From an uncultured Candidatus Actinomarina sp. (GTDB lineage: Bacteria > Actinomycetota > Acidimicrobiia > Actinomarinales > Actinomarinaceae): a stretch of DNA of 55,403 nucleotides. Below, piece after piece: positions 1-9,082 of this stretch. A model generated the notes under the pieces. It was given only the letters and a program-made list of their open reading frames with translations, was not told the DNA's origin and did no database searches. The stretch lies in the NCBI GenBank assembly GCA_902521955.1, contig CABYTP010000002.1, forward strand, positions 1 to 55,403, written 5' to 3'. Within the stretch, counting starts at the first letter, position 1. Each line of letters opens with the position of its first letter. The position numbers and the translations under genes are program-made.

Positions 1-1182
1 AATACCAGCTCTTGTTAAGTCTCCACCTTTAGCCGCAGCTTCTAATACACCTTTTAAGTGGTGTTGTGAAGCCCAACCAGCTACCAAGAATGTATTCGCT
101 GAATCAATTCCCATAGCTTGGAAAGTTCCTCTCATTGTTGCGTGTCCTGGTGTGTCCATTTCATAAGGACCAACGAAGGCCATTAGATACATGGAACCAG
201 AGTTAAACAACGGAGCCAAAGCAAATCCTTCTCTAACAAATGCATCATTAAAAGATGGTGCAGCCATCATAGAAAGAGGTGTTAAACCTTGTTGGAATGC
301 TCCACCAGCAACTTGCGCCATATGACCTGGCCCAACAGCTGGGAAATATGCATCAACAGGTTGTGTGACCATAAGTCCAACTGCTTGAGCAACGTCAAAC
401 TCTGGACTTGGAACTACATATTCCCAAGCAACAGTTAATCCGTTTGCTTCTGCAGCAGCTTTTACACCTTTGGCATAATCGCCACCATAGTCACCTGCAT
501 ATCCCATTATTCCAATTGTCTTTACATCAACTGGATAATTTGCTAAAGCCCAATCAACTGAGTTCATTCCGTCAGCACAGTATGCTGCACCGAACTCAAT
601 TACTAGACCTTTGTCAACAGATTTATATGACCAACCAGAATACCAACTCATTGGAGCTGCAATCAGGTTGTCTTTATCCATTTCGTCAAGAATAAATAAT
701 GTTTGAGGCGTACCAAGTGACATGGCTAAAGCAGCAACGCTATCTTTTTGAGCGTTGTAGCCTTCTAAGTGTTTTTGAGGATTGTATCCTGTGTCATAAC
801 CTTCTACGATTGCAACACTGTAATCTCCAACACCGCCTGATTGGTTAGCCCATAGCCAAAATGCTCTTTGGCCTGTTTCTAACGCAGGTCCTAGTGGTCC
901 ATATGGTCCTGTATAATCATTGAGTAAACCAAGATATATACATCCTTTAGAAGGATCTGCACCTGTTGGTACTCCACCTACTTCTGAAGGACAAGGATCT
1001 GACGTAATTCCAACACCTGTGTCGACTGTAGATGCAGTAGTAACAGCTGGAGAATCAAGAGTTTCCACAACTTCAGGAGTTGCTTCCTCTACTGTTTCCT
1101 CCGCGGTATCTCCACCACAAGCTACTAGGACAAGGGCTAGAACTGTAAAAAGAATGATTCCCTGCTTACGCAATGGTTTCAT
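1..1182 (-). CDS. livK: Branched-chain amino-acid-type ABC transporter substrate-binding lipoprotein (3' end cut off by window edge)
   Basis: Absent from the ORF track because it runs off the left edge; read here by reverse translation as 394 in-frame codons from ATG at 1182. The N-terminus MKPLRKQGIILF is followed by a hydrophobic stretch and the lipobox LVAC, then a Thr/Glu/Val-rich linker, so this is an exported, lipid-anchored binding protein. The mature part (IYLGLLNDYTGPYGPLG, then TIGIMGYAGDYGGDYAKGV) has the type I periplasmic-binding fold of LivK-like proteins. A strong GGGGG Shine-Dalgarno precedes the ATG. It is last in the liv operon, after livM. The 59-nt gap before it holds a 6-bp hairpin (ACTAGG/CCTAGT) without a U-run and a palindrome ATTAGTACTAAT, so a separate promoter is possible. 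The true ligand could be amino acids, amides or short-chain acids. Confidence 0.9.
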   Translation of the reverse strand, partial: MKPLRKQGIILFTVLALVLVACGGDTAEETVEEATPEVVETLDSPAVTTASTVDTGVGITSDPCPSEVGGVPTGADPSKGCIYLGLLNDYTGPYGPLGPALETGQRAFWLWANQSGGVGDYSVAIVEGYDTGYNPQKHLEGYNAQKDSVAALAMSLGTPQTLFILDEMDKDNLIAAPMSWYSGWSYKSVDKGLVIEFGAAYCADGMNSVDWALANYPVDVKTIGIMGYAGDYGGDYAKGVKAAAEANGLTVAWEYVVPSPEFDVAQAVGLMVTQPVDAYFPAVGPGHMAQVAGGAFQQGLTPLSMMAAPSFNDAFVREGFALAPLFNSGSMYLMAFVGPYEMDTPGHATMRGTFQAMGIDSANTFLVAGWASQHHLKGVLEAAAKGGDLTRAGI

Positions 1183-1241
1183 TTTTTCCCCCTATATTTA
1201 ATTAGTACTAATAAGTATTAGATTACTAGGTTTTTGGAGTC

Positions 1242-2345
1242 CTAGTAGGAAAATGGCCAAGCTTTAAAATAATTGCGTAACCTAAACCAAATACCCCAAA
1301 GCCCTCTGGGTTCAAAAATTAGGAAAGATATGATGAATAAACCAAATAAAATTCTCTCAATCTGACCCAAGTTTAATGGAAGAGATTGTTCACCTATTTC
1401 AAAAACATGTAATAATAACTGAATTACGGCTGGGAACATAGTGTAGAAAAAAGCACCAAATAAAGGTCCTAGAACAGTTCCAGCACCTCCAATAACAACA
1501 ATAGCAACAAAAACAATAGAATAAAGGAGGTTGAAAGTTCCCGGTTCAACTCCTCCTGAAACTGTGAAAAACATAGCACCACTTATGCCACCAAAAAAGC
1601 TAGACAAAGCAAAAGCAGAAGCTTTGTACCTAAATATATTTATACCTATGGCCTCAGCAGCTATATCACCATCTCTGATTGCAGAATATGCTCTTCCTGC
1701 TCTAGATCTAACTAAGTTTTTAATTCCAAGCCCACACAATATGCACAAAGTTAAGGAGAGCAAATAGAGTATTTGATTTTTTTCAAGAAAATAATTGCCA
1801 ATTTGATATCCATTTTCTAAATCTATTCCAAATAATTTTAATCTTGCTACTTTTCTACCCAATCCAGCTCCACCTGTCAAAGATTTAAAATTTGAAAATA
1901 AGTGTGATCCAATAAAAACTAGAGCCAAAGTTACCAATCCTAAATTTAAGCCCTTTAACCTGACAGTAATGGGAGCAATAATTAATCCAACAATTGCTGC
2001 TGTAATACCTGCGACTGGTAACCATATAAGCATATCCAACTCAAAACCAACTACATTTGCTCCTGCGAGCCCTCCAATAACTGCAGATGTATAAGTTCCA
2101 ATACCTACAAAAAACCCATGTGCTAGGTTAATTTGACCAGCAAAACCAGAAACTATATTTAAACCCCATGCTGCAATAGACATTAAAAATGATGAAGTAA
2201 GTAGGTAGATCCAATATTCTGATGCTATAAAACATAAAGAAAAAGAAAAGGCGACCATAATAAAGAACCAACTTTTTTGAGTGTTGTTAGAAAATATTGC
2301 AGATTCTTTATTGTAATCCGTATAAAGATTTGGCCTACCTCTCAT
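1242..2345 (-). CDS. livM: Branched-chain amino-acid-type ABC transporter permease LivM
   Basis: Integral inner-membrane permease of the HAAT family, 367 aa, with about ten hydrophobic segments. The motif GLNIVSGFAGQINLAHGFF near residues 62-80 and the EAIGINIFRYKASAFALSSF coupling region around residues 230-250 are typical of LivM. The ATG at 2345 overlaps the livH stop by four bases (ATGA), indicating translational coupling. It would pair with LivH to form the channel and dock on LivF/LivG. The C-terminus (FEPRGLWGIWFRLRNYF) is the usual LivM tail. Substrate is not decided by the sequence. Confidence 0.93.
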   Translation of the reverse strand: MRGRPNLYTDYNKESAIFSNNTQKSWFFIMVAFSFSLCFIASEYWIYLLTSSFLMSIAAWGLNIVSGFAGQINLAHGFFVGIGTYTSAVIGGLAGANVVGFELDMLIWLPVAGITAAIVGLIIAPITVRLKGLNLGLVTLALVFIGSHLFSNFKSLTGGAGLGRKVARLKLFGIDLENGYQIGNYFLEKNQILYLLSLTLCILCGLGIKNLVRSRAGRAYSAIRDGDIAAEAIGINIFRYKASAFALSSFFGGISGAMFFTVSGGVEPGTFNLLYSIVFVAIVVIGGAGTVLGPLFGAFFYTMFPAVIQLLLHVFEIGEQSLPLNLGQIERILFGLFIISFLIFEPRGLWGIWFRLRNYFKAWPFSY

Positions 2346-3262
2346 ACCCTCTCAACCTCCTCAGTGCCGAACAGGCCATCAGGTCTGAAAATTAAAATTA
2401 CAAACATTATTAAGTAAGGAGCTAAAAGAGAAAAACCACTTCCAAGAGAGAAGCCAATTAGATTTTCAAACGGTATTTGATAGTAAGCAACATAACCTTG
2501 AGTAAGACCAATAATAATTGAGCCAACAACTGCTCCTGGTATTGAATCTAATCCACCAATTACAACAGCTGGCAGAGCTCGTAGTGCTATCAGAAAACTA
2601 AATTGACCTAGTGTATTGAAACCACCAGTGATAAAAAATCCAGCAAATGCAGCCAAAATTCCAGCAATAAACCAGGCAAGGCCAAAAATTCTACCAACAT
2701 TTATACCTTGAGCTAATGCAGCCTCCTGGTCAAATGATGTTGCCCTCATCGCAACACCGTATTTAGATCTTTTAAAGAATACTGACAATATTGCGATTAT
2801 TAATATTGCAGTCACCAAAGCACTTAATTCTAGAAATTTTAAATTTACCCCTCCAACATTTACGGCACCGAAATTTCCAAAAGATGGGAATGGATCACCA
2901 AGATATCTTGGATTTATCCCAATCCAACTATCAAGTACTGTTCTTAGCAAAATGTCAATACCAATAGTTAATATAGCTACTGAAAAAACTGGTTCCCCAA
3001 CCATTGGCCTTAAAAAAGTTCTTTCAATAATTAAACTCAGCACACCAGTAAGAAATATACCTAGGATTAAAGCAAGCCAAAAAGGTATGCCTCTGTCAAC
3101 TGCTAAAGAGCTTATAATTCCAGCACCAACAACTGCAAGTGCAGGTTGAGCGAAACTTAGAACATCCATTGACTTGTAAATCAAAACAAAGCCAATAGCA
3201 ACTAAGGAATATATCGCCGCAAGCGAAAGCCCTTCAACAGTTGCTTGTAAAAATATTGTCAA
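2342..3262 (-). CDS. livH: Branched-chain amino-acid-type ABC transporter permease LivH
   Basis: HAAT-family permease, 306 aa, about eight membrane segments. N-terminal GLSLAAIYSLVAIGFVLIYK and the late GGLDSIPGAVVGSIIIGL are LivH hallmarks. The start is a TTG at 3262 whose TTGA overlaps the stop codon of the upstream acyl-CoA ligase gene; no in-frame ATG fits better. The 3' end overlaps livM by four bases. Partner of LivM in the transmembrane channel. Confidence 0.93.
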   Translation of the reverse strand: MTIFLQATVEGLSLAAIYSLVAIGFVLIYKSMDVLSFAQPALAVVGAGIISSLAVDRGIPFWLALILGIFLTGVLSLIIERTFLRPMVGEPVFSVAILTIGIDILLRTVLDSWIGINPRYLGDPFPSFGNFGAVNVGGVNLKFLELSALVTAILIIAILSVFFKRSKYGVAMRATSFDQEAALAQGINVGRIFGLAWFIAGILAAFAGFFITGGFNTLGQFSFLIALRALPAVVIGGLDSIPGAVVGSIIIGLTQGYVAYYQIPFENLIGFSLGSGFSLLAPYLIMFVILIFRPDGLFGTEEVERV

Positions 3263-5109
3263 CTATACATTCCTTCAATTAGTTCGCTAAATTGCTCCAT
3301 TAACACATTTCTTTTAATTTTTTGTGTAGCAGTTAACTCTCCATCTTCATGATCAAGCTCTTTTGGTATCATTCTAAATTTTCTAATTTCTAAAGATGAG
3401 GTCTGTTCATTTGCTTTAATAATCTCTCTCCACACTAAGTCTTGGACCTCTTTCTTCTCAGATAAATCCCTGTAGGTTGTATGAGGAATATTCTTTCTTA
3501 ATGCCCAGTTTGAAACTGTATCAAACTCAATCGCTATCAATGCTGATAGAAATTTTCTTTTATCTCCAATAACAATTGCATCTTTTATGAATGGTGAAAT
3601 TTTTATCTTATTTTCAATTTCTTGAGGTGAGACATTTTTTCCTCCACTGGTGATAATGATATCTTTTTTTCTATCAACAATTTTAAGAAACTCACCTTCA
3701 AAAACTCCGACATCTCCTGTGTGGAGCCATCCGTCTTCATCAATGGTTTCTTTTGTTGCCTCTTCATTTTTAAAATACCCTTTAAAAACTGCGCCCCCTT
3801 TTGTTAGAACTTCACCATCTTCCGCAAGCTTGATTTCCATTCCGTGATTAGGGACACCTACTGTACCTAATTTCATTTTTTTATCATTATTTCCAGATGC
3901 ATATCCACAATTCTCTGTCATGCCATATCCTTCAAAAATTGGAACTCCTAATGCTAAAAAGAACTTAAGAATTTCAGGTGCTATTGGTGCAGCACCAGAT
4001 ATAGCTGTTTCTGCTTTGCTTAAACCTAACTTTTTCTTAAGAGCTCTAAATGAAAGAAGCCAACCTATTTTTAATAAAATATTTGCAATAGGGTCATTAA
4101 AATTACGGTTTAATTTGCGTTCAGCTGCAATATTCCCTAAATACATTGACACTTTAAATAGCTGTCTTTTAATAAAAGTAGCATCCTTCATCCTCACTAT
4201 TGCTGCTGAATGCATTCTCTCCAAAATTCTTGGTACTGCCGGAAAGATTGTTGGTTGAATTTCAGCTAAATCCATTTGTACAGTATCAATTGATTCGGCA
4301 AAGTTTATAGTAGCCATCGTATGTGAGGCAATTAATAAATCAGTAAGCCTTCCAAAAATATGACATAGTGGTAGATATGAAAGAAACTGAGGTTCTTTTG
4401 ATTTTACGCTTTCAACTAAAGAAAAATTTGGAATCTGAGATGCAACCCACGAAATGTTTCCATGTGTAATCATAGAGCCTTTTGGCCGACCTGTAGTACC
4501 TGAAGTGTAAACTAAAAATGCTACATCATCATCAACTAATGTTTCAAGCTGTTGGTCAACATAATCTGGAAAAGACTCAAACTCAGACTTTCCAATTTCA
4601 AGAAATTCATCAAAATGCATTAATTTAGGATGATCGTAGTTATATAAACCCCTGTCTTCAAAATATACTATTTTTTCAAGCTCTGGAAGATTATCAATAA
4701 CCTCAAGTGCTTTATCAACTTGTTCTTGATCCTCTGCAAATAAGATTTTAGTTTCTGAGTGCGAAAGGAGATACTCTACTTCTGACGCGGGGTTAGTTGG
4801 ATAAAGACCTACACTAATAGCACCAATAGCCTGAATTCCTATATCAGCAATAAACCATTCAGGCCTATTTTCAGAATGGATTGCAACAGAATTTCCTTTT
4901 TCAATACCAAAAAATTTTAGGCCCATTGATAGATAATTTGATCTCTTCCAAAAATCTTCATAAGTAGTCTCCTGCCAAACTCCAAACTCTTTGTATCTCA
5001 TTGCAATTTTATTAGGAAATCTAATTGATGTATCTTTAATTTTTTTAGATGGAGTCATTCCGCCATCTCTTAAAATCTCTTCATAGATTTCTGTCATTGT
5101 CATAGTCAT
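3259..5109 (-). CDS. Long-chain fatty-acid--CoA ligase (AMP-forming), embedded in the liv operon
   Basis: ANL-superfamily adenylating enzyme, 616 aa, of the FAA1/FadD15 type. The phosphate-binding loop YTSGTTGRPKGSMITHGN is at residues 201-218, GYGMTENCGYAS near 395 and GWLHTGDVG near 460, followed by DRKKDIIITSGGKN at the hinge to the C-terminal domain. It would convert a carboxylic acid to its CoA thioester through an acyl-adenylate. It sits between livG and livH with 2-nt and 4-nt (overlap) junctions, so it is co-expressed with the importer and may activate the imported ligand (inference). An AGGAG box lies about 10 nt before ATG 5109; ATG codons at residues 3 and 5 are alternatives. Confidence 0.9.
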   Translation of the reverse strand: MTMTMTEIYEEILRDGGMTPSKKIKDTSIRFPNKIAMRYKEFGVWQETTYEDFWKRSNYLSMGLKFFGIEKGNSVAIHSENRPEWFIADIGIQAIGAISVGLYPTNPASEVEYLLSHSETKILFAEDQEQVDKALEVIDNLPELEKIVYFEDRGLYNYDHPKLMHFDEFLEIGKSEFESFPDYVDQQLETLVDDDVAFLVYTSGTTGRPKGSMITHGNISWVASQIPNFSLVESVKSKEPQFLSYLPLCHIFGRLTDLLIASHTMATINFAESIDTVQMDLAEIQPTIFPAVPRILERMHSAAIVRMKDATFIKRQLFKVSMYLGNIAAERKLNRNFNDPIANILLKIGWLLSFRALKKKLGLSKAETAISGAAPIAPEILKFFLALGVPIFEGYGMTENCGYASGNNDKKMKLGTVGVPNHGMEIKLAEDGEVLTKGGAVFKGYFKNEEATKETIDEDGWLHTGDVGVFEGEFLKIVDRKKDIIITSGGKNVSPQEIENKIKISPFIKDAIVIGDKRKFLSALIAIEFDTVSNWALRKNIPHTTYRDLSEKKEVQDLVWREIIKANEQTSSLEIRKFRMIPKELDHEDGELTATQKIKRNVLMEQFSELIEGMYS

Positions 5110-5111
5110 AG

Positions 5112-5873
5112 TTAACCAACTCCTAAATATGCATCAATTACTTTTGAATCCTTAACAATTTCTTCTGGCCGACCCTCAGCTAATTTTTCACCAAAATTGA
5201 GTACCATTACTTCTTCAGCAATATCCATAACCATATTCATATCATGATCAACTAAAATAATTGTTTTTCCCATCTCCTCATGAATGTCGATTATAAATCG
5301 AGCAATATCTTCAGTTTCTTCATTGTTCATACCAGCAGCTGGTTCGTCTAATAGAAGTACTTCTGGGTTCAATGCTAAAGCCCTTCCAATTTCAACTCTT
5401 TTTTGTACTCCGTATGGTAAAGATAAAATATAGGAATACCTAAATTGTTCTATTTCTAAAAAGTCGATGATTTCTTCAGCAATCTTTCGTGCAGCTAATT
5501 CGCTTTTTCTAGTCTTTTTTGTGTAAAGTAAGCTAGAAATAGGCCCATAGTTAAGATGCCTATGAGCGCCGATTAAAATATTATCAAGTACAGTCATATT
5601 TTCAAATAGTTCTATATTTTGAAAAGTTCTTGCTATTCCTAACTCTGCTACTTGGTCAGGCCTCAAATCTTTAATGTTGCTGTCGCCAAAGCTCACATCA
5701 CCCTCTGTGGGTCTGTATATCCCACTAATGCAATTAAAAATTGATGTTTTCCCTGCGCCATTTGGACCAATAATAGCGTAGAGAGTTTTTGGCTTAACTT
5801 CGAAACTTACGTTATTTAGTGCCGTAATTCCACCAAATTTAAGTGTGACATTGTCAAACTTTAGTGAACTCAT
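5112..5873 (-). CDS. livG: Branched-chain amino-acid-type ABC transporter ATPase LivG
   Basis: Cytoplasmic ABC ATPase. Walker A GPNGAGKTS, a LPYGVQKRVEIGRAL signature, Walker B VLLLDEPAAGMN and the switch His in ILVDHDMNM are all present. The ORF track starts at GTG 5882 (MVVM), but ATG 5873 is preferred: it has an AGAGGTGG Shine-Dalgarno at proper spacing and gives a four-base ATGA overlap with the livF stop. The signature reads PYGVQ instead of SGGQ, as in other LivG proteins. It works as a heterodimer with LivF. Confidence 0.92.
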   Translation of the reverse strand: MSSLKFDNVTLKFGGITALNNVSFEVKPKTLYAIIGPNGAGKTSIFNCISGIYRPTEGDVSFGDSNIKDLRPDQVAELGIARTFQNIELFENMTVLDNILIGAHRHLNYGPISSLLYTKKTRKSELAARKIAEEIIDFLEIEQFRYSYILSLPYGVQKRVEIGRALALNPEVLLLDEPAAGMNNEETEDIARFIIDIHEEMGKTIILVDHDMNMVMDIAEEVMVLNFGEKLAEGRPEEIVKDSKVIDAYLGVG

Positions 5874-6658
5874 GACAACCACCTCTTTTTCCTTTTGTAA
5901 TGCTTAACATCTTTAAATGACTTTCTTTTTGTTCCTTCTGGATTTAGTCCTAAATAAAACTCACGTACATCTTCATCTTTTAGTAAAACTTCACTTGGGT
6001 TATCCATAACAACATTTCCAGTCTCCATAATATATCCATGATCAGAAACGTTTAAAGCCATATTTGCATTTTGTTCAACTAGCAAGACCGTAACGCCTTG
6101 TTCATTAATTTCTTTTATTAAATCTGCTATTTGATCAACTAATTTTGGTGCTAGACCTAAGCTTGGTTCATCTAGTAGGAGATACGATGGATTAGACATT
6201 AAAGCTCTTCCAATTGCTAACATTTGTTGTTCCCCACCAGATAAATAACCAGCTTCACCTTTAGACCTTTGTTTTAATATTGGAAACATATCTAACACTT
6301 TTTCAATATTTGATTGAATATCTTGACTATTCGTATGGCCTCCTAATCTTAAATTTTCAACAACAGTTAACTCAGAAAAAATTCTTCTTCCTTCTAGAAC
6401 TTGGGCTATCCCCTTTTCAACAATTTTTGAAGGATTTAAATTTGTGATATCTTCACCATCGACAGATATTGTACCTTTAGTGATATCTCCATTTTGAATA
6501 TCTAATAAACCAGTTATCGAGCGAATTACAGTTGTTTTACCCGAGCCATTACTTCCTAATAGGGAAACGATTTTTCCCTTAGGTATTTCAAAAGATACTC
6601 CTCTTAGAACTAAGATTACATCCTGGTACACAACTTCTAAATTTTGAACAGATAACAT
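5870..6658 (-). CDS. livF: Branched-chain amino-acid-type ABC transporter ATPase LivF
   Basis: ABC ATPase, 262 aa, first gene of the six-gene minus-strand operon. Walker A GSNGSGKTT, canonical signature YLSGGEQQMLAIGRAL, Walker B LLLDEPSLGLAP and LLVEQNANMAL with Gln/Asn after the switch position identify LivF. The basic C-terminal tail KSFKDVKHYKRKKRWLS is longer than usual. The gene diverges from the htrA-like gene across a 132-nt spacer that must hold both promoters. I see no Shine-Dalgarno before ATG 6658, so a leaderless start is possible. Confidence 0.92.
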   Translation of the reverse strand: MLSVQNLEVVYQDVILVLRGVSFEIPKGKIVSLLGSNGSGKTTVIRSITGLLDIQNGDITKGTISVDGEDITNLNPSKIVEKGIAQVLEGRRIFSELTVVENLRLGGHTNSQDIQSNIEKVLDMFPILKQRSKGEAGYLSGGEQQMLAIGRALMSNPSYLLLDEPSLGLAPKLVDQIADLIKEINEQGVTVLLVEQNANMALNVSDHGYIMETGNVVMDNPSEVLLKDEDVREFYLGLNPEGTKRKSFKDVKHYKRKKRWLS

Positions 6659-6756
6659 TTACGTATTCACTTTAAGGAATCAGCAAATAATTTTCAACTT
6701 ATAGGAAATTTAATGTAATAAAGTATGAAACCTTTCAAAAAATTTGATTTGTAATA

Positions 6757-6784
6757 TTGGTTACAATTAACCTCTATTTAATAT
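6757..6784 (+). promoter_or_regulatory. Probable promoter of the htrA-like gene, leaderless type
   Basis: TTGGTT (6757-6762) and TAATAT (6779-6784) are separated by 16 nt, and the -10 box ends 6 nt before the ATG at 6791, so transcription would begin at or next to the start codon. There is no Shine-Dalgarno. The spacer contains a small perfect inverted repeat GGTTA-CAAT-TAACC (6759-6772) that could be an operator. The rest of the 132-nt divergent spacer (6659-6790) shows only AT-rich sequence that must include the liv promoter. Confidence 0.5.
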
Positions 6785-6790
6785 AGAAAC

Positions 6791-7999
6791 ATGGAAAAAG
6801 ATAACTACTCTCAGCAAGAGCTCTTTGAACAGAAAAAATACATATCTGATTTAATTGAAGAGAAGAGTGAAAAGAAAAGGAGTTCATTAAACATAATTCT
6901 TGGCTCATCACTCTTATCGAGTGGCATAATTTTATCTTTCTTATTTTTATTTGGCATATTTGATGAAGAGGAAATTGTCCTTCCAGAACCAATAACGATT
7001 ACCGAAACTGTTAGGGAAAAAGAACTTGTAATGCCAAGAGTTGATTCTACAGAAGTTGTTTCAATTGCAGAGTTGGCTACTAAAACCATAGTGCAAGTTC
7101 AAGTTGGAACCCTTTCGGAAGATGGAGAGTTCTTTTCTGCTGGAGGTGGTTCAGGTGTTGTTATAAGTGACGAAGGTTTAATAATGACTAATCATCATGT
7201 GATTGATAATTCAACAGAAGTTAGAGTTATTTTCGAAGACGGAAGGTTGTATGAAGCAACAATTATTGGATCTGATAAGTTAACTGATATTGGATTAATA
7301 AAAATTAATGCATCCAATCTTATTCCTATTGCAATTGGCAACAGTGACAACATGCTAGTTGGAGATTTAGCAGTTGCGATTGGACACCCTTTGACGCTGG
7401 GTGCAGCTCCAACTGTAACCACAGGAGTAGTTTCTGCACTAGAGAGACGTCTTGATGTTGGTGGTGACACAATGGATTCAGCAGTTACATTATTTGGATT
7501 AATTCAAACAGATGCCCCAATAACAAGAGGCTCAAGTGGTGGGGCTTTAATAAATAAAAATGGTGAACTTATAGGAATTACAACTGCTATTGCAACTGCA
7601 GATGTGGGAGCTGAAGGACTTGGATTTGCCGTACCTGTAAACTTGGCATTAGGTATTGCTGAAGATTTAATTAGTGATGGAAAAATTTTACATGCCTTCC
7701 TAGGAATATTAGGCGCACAACATTTTGAAACTGCTGCTGATGGTGCAAGGGTCTTCTCTGGTGTCTTTATACAAGAACTATATGGTCCAGGAGGAGAAGC
7801 ATTTGCTATTGGTAAAGCTGGGGCTCTTCCTGGTGACGTTATTAAAACAATTAATGGAGAAAATGTAAAAACGCTAGACGGCCTTATAACTATATTGCGT
7901 ACTAAAAGAGCAGGCGATCAAGTTGAAATTCAAATCATGAGAGATTCACAAGCAATTACTTTAGTTTTCCAGCTAGATTTACGACCATCTGATGTTTAA
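6791..7999 (+). CDS. HtrA/DegP-like membrane-anchored serine protease with PDZ domain
   Basis: 402 aa. A cytoplasmic N-terminus with many charged residues is followed by one membrane segment (about 33-55), then an extracytoplasmic trypsin-like domain. The catalytic triad is visible: His136 in TNHHV, Asp166 in LTDIGLIK and Ser249 in RGSSGGAL. A PDZ domain occupies roughly residues 300-395 (GALPGDVIKTINGENVKTLDG). This is the S1C family of envelope quality-control proteases. The next gene starts inside its stop codon (TAATG), so the two are coupled. No Shine-Dalgarno is seen; see the promoter entry. Confidence 0.92.
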   Translation: MEKDNYSQQELFEQKKYISDLIEEKSEKKRSSLNIILGSSLLSSGIILSFLFLFGIFDEEEIVLPEPITITETVREKELVMPRVDSTEVVSIAELATKTIVQVQVGTLSEDGEFFSAGGGSGVVISDEGLIMTNHHVIDNSTEVRVIFEDGRLYEATIIGSDKLTDIGLIKINASNLIPIAIGNSDNMLVGDLAVAIGHPLTLGAAPTVTTGVVSALERRLDVGGDTMDSAVTLFGLIQTDAPITRGSSGGALINKNGELIGITTAIATADVGAEGLGFAVPVNLALGIAEDLISDGKILHAFLGILGAQHFETAADGARVFSGVFIQELYGPGGEAFAIGKAGALPGDVIKTINGENVKTLDGLITILRTKRAGDQVEIQIMRDSQAITLVFQLDLRPSDV

Positions 8000-9039
8000 T
8001 GTCTGACGATATTTTTTCACAACTTTTTAATTTATTTAATAGTGATGATGAGAATGTAAACTGGAAGCTCGCAGAACAAATAAGCAATCATATTAATAAA
8101 GATAGTCAAACTGACTACCTCCTATCAAATCATGACTTAAACTATCAAGAAATTTTTAGAGTCATTCAGCTCAGTAATGAAAATCAGGGAGATTTAAATA
8201 ATTCACCAAAAGAAATCTCAATTCTAGATACAAAAGATTACGGTGTTTGGTTTTTGAACTCAATTAAACATTTTGACTTTAGCGATCTACAGATGATTGA
8301 CAGTAATGCCCTAGGACTAGCTGGAAATCAATCTTCATTAATTGGAATGCAACTAGGAAATATTGCAGGGTTTTTAAGCAAAAATACATGGGGTCTTAGT
8401 CACTTTGGAATTATTCTCCCAAAAAATAATAAGTTAGCAATAAATAAGAAGAACTTTGACCTACGTATAGATCAATTTGAAATTGATGATAAGGAAGCAA
8501 CAATGGCACTAATGCTATTAGAATTTGTAGCACTATCTCTAGGAAAGTATCCAGCTCCTTTCTCGTATGTTGTAACACAAATGAAAAAAAGCAATGAGGA
8601 GCTTCTTGATCAAATAAAGAATATTGAACCAAATTTTGATGCTACAAATTTTTCAAATCCTGAAGAGCTTATGCAAAATATTCCTCAACTTAACAACTTT
8701 GACATGGAAGCAATATTAGATGTAATATTTGCCCCTTTAAGTTTTTATAGATCAGTAATAAAATTTTTAGCAAAAAATATTCTTAATATTATTGATGCAA
8801 GTGTAATTGATCTAGTAATGGATTTGGGTCTAGTTTCTAATCAAGGCCCAACCAGTGATTTTGAATTGAAGATATCAAAATATGATGAGGCTTCAGATGG
8901 TTTTATTGAATTTTTAAATAATTCATCAAATCAATTTTCACTGCTTGATATTATTTCAGATCAAAATTTAATACCATCACTCGATGAGCTTAATGACCCA
9001 ATATCATGGGCTGCCAGAACTTCTTTACCGCCTATTTAA
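7999..9039 (+). CDS. DUF2342-like (actinobacterial 'zinc-dependent metalloprotease' family) protein lacking an intact HExxH
   Basis: 346 aa, acidic, no signal peptide or membrane segment. The order of segments recalls the actinobacterial DUF2342 family: an early VNWKLAEQISNHI, a central SLIGMQLGNIAGFLSKNTWG and a C-terminal LIPSLDELNDPISWAAR. In that family a zincin-type helix follows the central segment. Here the matching stretch reads MLLEFVALSLGKYPAPF, with Glu kept but no histidines for zinc. I infer a divergent, probably non-proteolytic homologue. Family assignment is from memory of conserved segments and is moderate. It is coupled to the HtrA-like protease gene, which suggests a joint role in envelope protein quality control. 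Confidence 0.55.
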   Translation: MSDDIFSQLFNLFNSDDENVNWKLAEQISNHINKDSQTDYLLSNHDLNYQEIFRVIQLSNENQGDLNNSPKEISILDTKDYGVWFLNSIKHFDFSDLQMIDSNALGLAGNQSSLIGMQLGNIAGFLSKNTWGLSHFGIILPKNNKLAINKKNFDLRIDQFEIDDKEATMALMLLEFVALSLGKYPAPFSYVVTQMKKSNEELLDQIKNIEPNFDATNFSNPEELMQNIPQLNNFDMEAILDVIFAPLSFYRSVIKFLAKNILNIIDASVIDLVMDLGLVSNQGPTSDFELKISKYDEASDGFIEFLNNSSNQFSLLDIISDQNLIPSLDELNDPISWAARTSLPPI

Positions 9040-9082
9040 TTTAAACTTCGCTATCATATATTTATTAAGAAAGGACTAAATT

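Noticed and set aside
920-1201. 93-aa plus-strand ORF in the track
   Set aside because: Shadow of the livK lipoprotein start on the minus strand, whose signal peptide and lipobox are clear.
1183-1241. Riboswitch in the livM-livK gap
   Set aside because: Only short palindromes in 59 nt; too small and AT-rich for a known riboswitch.
1225-1246. Hairpin ACTAGG/CCTAGT as a terminator before livK
   Set aside because: Only 6 bp, 10-nt loop and no U-run on the minus strand; it also overlaps the livM stop.
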